Shown here one piece after another: positions 6,346-7,005 of a stretch of DNA of 7,005 nt. The first letter of the stretch is position 1, and every line of letters begins with the position of its first letter. The notes beneath the pieces were generated by a model. The model worked only from the letters and a program-made list of their open reading frames with translations. It was not told the DNA's origin and did not search any database. The position numbers and the translations under genes were made by a program. This DNA comes from an uncultured Ideonella sp. (lineage in GTDB: Bacteria > Pseudomonadota > Gammaproteobacteria > Burkholderiales > Burkholderiaceae), in assembly GCA_946479475.1 (NCBI GenBank), contig CAMLGG010000269.1, forward strand, positions 1-7,005. Reading direction: 5' to 3'.

Positions 6346-7005
6346 AGGCCCGCCACCTCTCGACCGCCGCGCTGCTCGCCGTCGCGGCCGGCAGCGCATC
6401 GGCCGCCGGCGCCGACCTCGGCCAGGCGGCCAAGCAGGCCACCAACTGGACGGCGATCGGCATGTTCGCTGCCTTCGTGCTGGCCACGCTGTGGATCACC
6501 AAGTGGGCCGCCTCGCGCACCCGCTCGGCGGCCGACTTCTACACCGCCGGCGGCGGCATCACCGGCTTCCAGAACGGCCTGGCGATCGCCGGCGACTACA
6601 TGTCGGCCGCGTCCTTCCTCGGCATCTCGGCCGCGGTGATGGCCAGCGGCTACGACGGCCTGATCTACTCGATCGGCTTCCTGGTCGGCTGGCCGGTCAT
6701 CACCTTCCTGATGGCCGAGCGCCTGCGCAACCTCGGCAAGTTCACCTTCGCCGACGTGGCCGGCTACCGCTTCAGGCAGACCCCCATCCGCGTCTTCGCG
6801 GCCTCGGGCACGCTGGTGGTCGTGGCCTTCTACCTGATCGCGCAGATGGTCGGCGCCGGCCAGCTCATCAAGCTGCTGTTCGGCCTCGAGTACTGGATGG
6901 CGGTGGTCATCGTGGGCGCGCTGATGATGGTCTACGTGCTGTTCGGCGGGATGACGGCCACCACCTGGGTGCAGATCATCAAGGCCTGCCTGCTGCTGGC
7001 CGGCG
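6342..7005 (+). CDS. actP: Cation/acetate symporter ActP (5' part, cut by window edge)
   Basis: The first 221 codons are present, roughly 40% of the usual ~550 residues, and the frame is open to the last base. An N-terminal signal-like sequence ([21 protein letters not shown], 1-21) precedes the first membrane helix (about 36-54). Strongly conserved solute:sodium symporter stretches follow: [20 protein letters not shown] (62-81), [13 protein letters not shown] (84-96), SGYDGLIYS (102-110) and [16 protein letters not shown] (200-215). These closely match E. coli ActP as I recall it. It should import acetate and other short carboxylates across the inner membrane with a cation, feeding acetyl-CoA synthesis; no acs gene is visible here. 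It is co-transcribed with DUF485 and probably controlled from the spacer at 5843-5967. Confidence 0.95.
   Translation, partial: MKARHLSTAALLAVAAGSASAAGADLGQAAKQATNWTAIGMFAAFVLATLWITKWAASRTRSAADFYTAGGGITGFQNGLAIAGDYMSAASFLGISAAVMASGYDGLIYSIGFLVGWPVITFLMAERLRNLGKFTFADVAGYRFRQTPIRVFAASGTLVVVAFYLIAQMVGAGQLIKLLFGLEYWMAVVIVGALMMVYVLFGGMTATTWVQIIKACLLLAG

Overview
The window is very GC-rich with strong G/C third-position codon bias, and it looks like a beta-proteobacterial chromosome. The likely origin is Burkholderiales, perhaps a Rubrivivax/Leptothrix/Roseateles-type relative. This is inferred from protein character (crystallin plus glycine-zipper protein, DUF885 protein, and a DUF485-actP operon divergent from a DUF294 nucleotidyltransferase and an exonuclease), not from a marker gene. 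Five complete protein genes and one truncated gene cover nearly everything from 199 to the right edge. There are no RNA genes, insertion sequences, phage genes or CRISPR arrays.

Layout: 1-198 is non-coding and dense in palindromes. It holds a 46-bp tandem repeat (two full copies plus a 20-bp partial copy), each full unit carrying two perfect hairpins, followed by two more hairpins. The last of these overlaps the stop codon of the first gene. 199-1290 (-) encodes an exported protein with two beta/gamma-crystallin domains and a C-terminal glycine-zipper segment. A 224-bp divergent spacer separates it from 1515-3323 (+), an exported DUF885 putative metallopeptidase. Only 48 bp separate that gene from the convergent pair on the other strand. 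That pair is a cNMP-like/CBS/DUF294 nucleotidyltransferase (4016-5842, -) followed, through a one-base TGATG stop/start overlap, by a DEDDh 3'-5' exonuclease (3372-4016, -). After a 125-bp divergent spacer come a DUF485 membrane protein (5968-6345, +) and, through an ATGA overlap, actP, the cation/acetate symporter, which is cut by the window edge.

Functional picture: the right half is an acetate-uptake locus. DUF485 and ActP form a tightly coupled membrane-transport operon. The divergent nucleotidyltransferase/exonuclease pair resembles a sensor or modifier module that may share its regulation. The spacer between them holds four heptamers at exactly 11-bp intervals, the architecture typical of OmpR/PhoB-family response-regulator sites. 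This, together with the undescribed role of the nucleotidyltransferase/exonuclease pair, is the most interesting part of the window. The left half (crystallin protein, DUF885 protein) is envelope-related and has no evident link to acetate.
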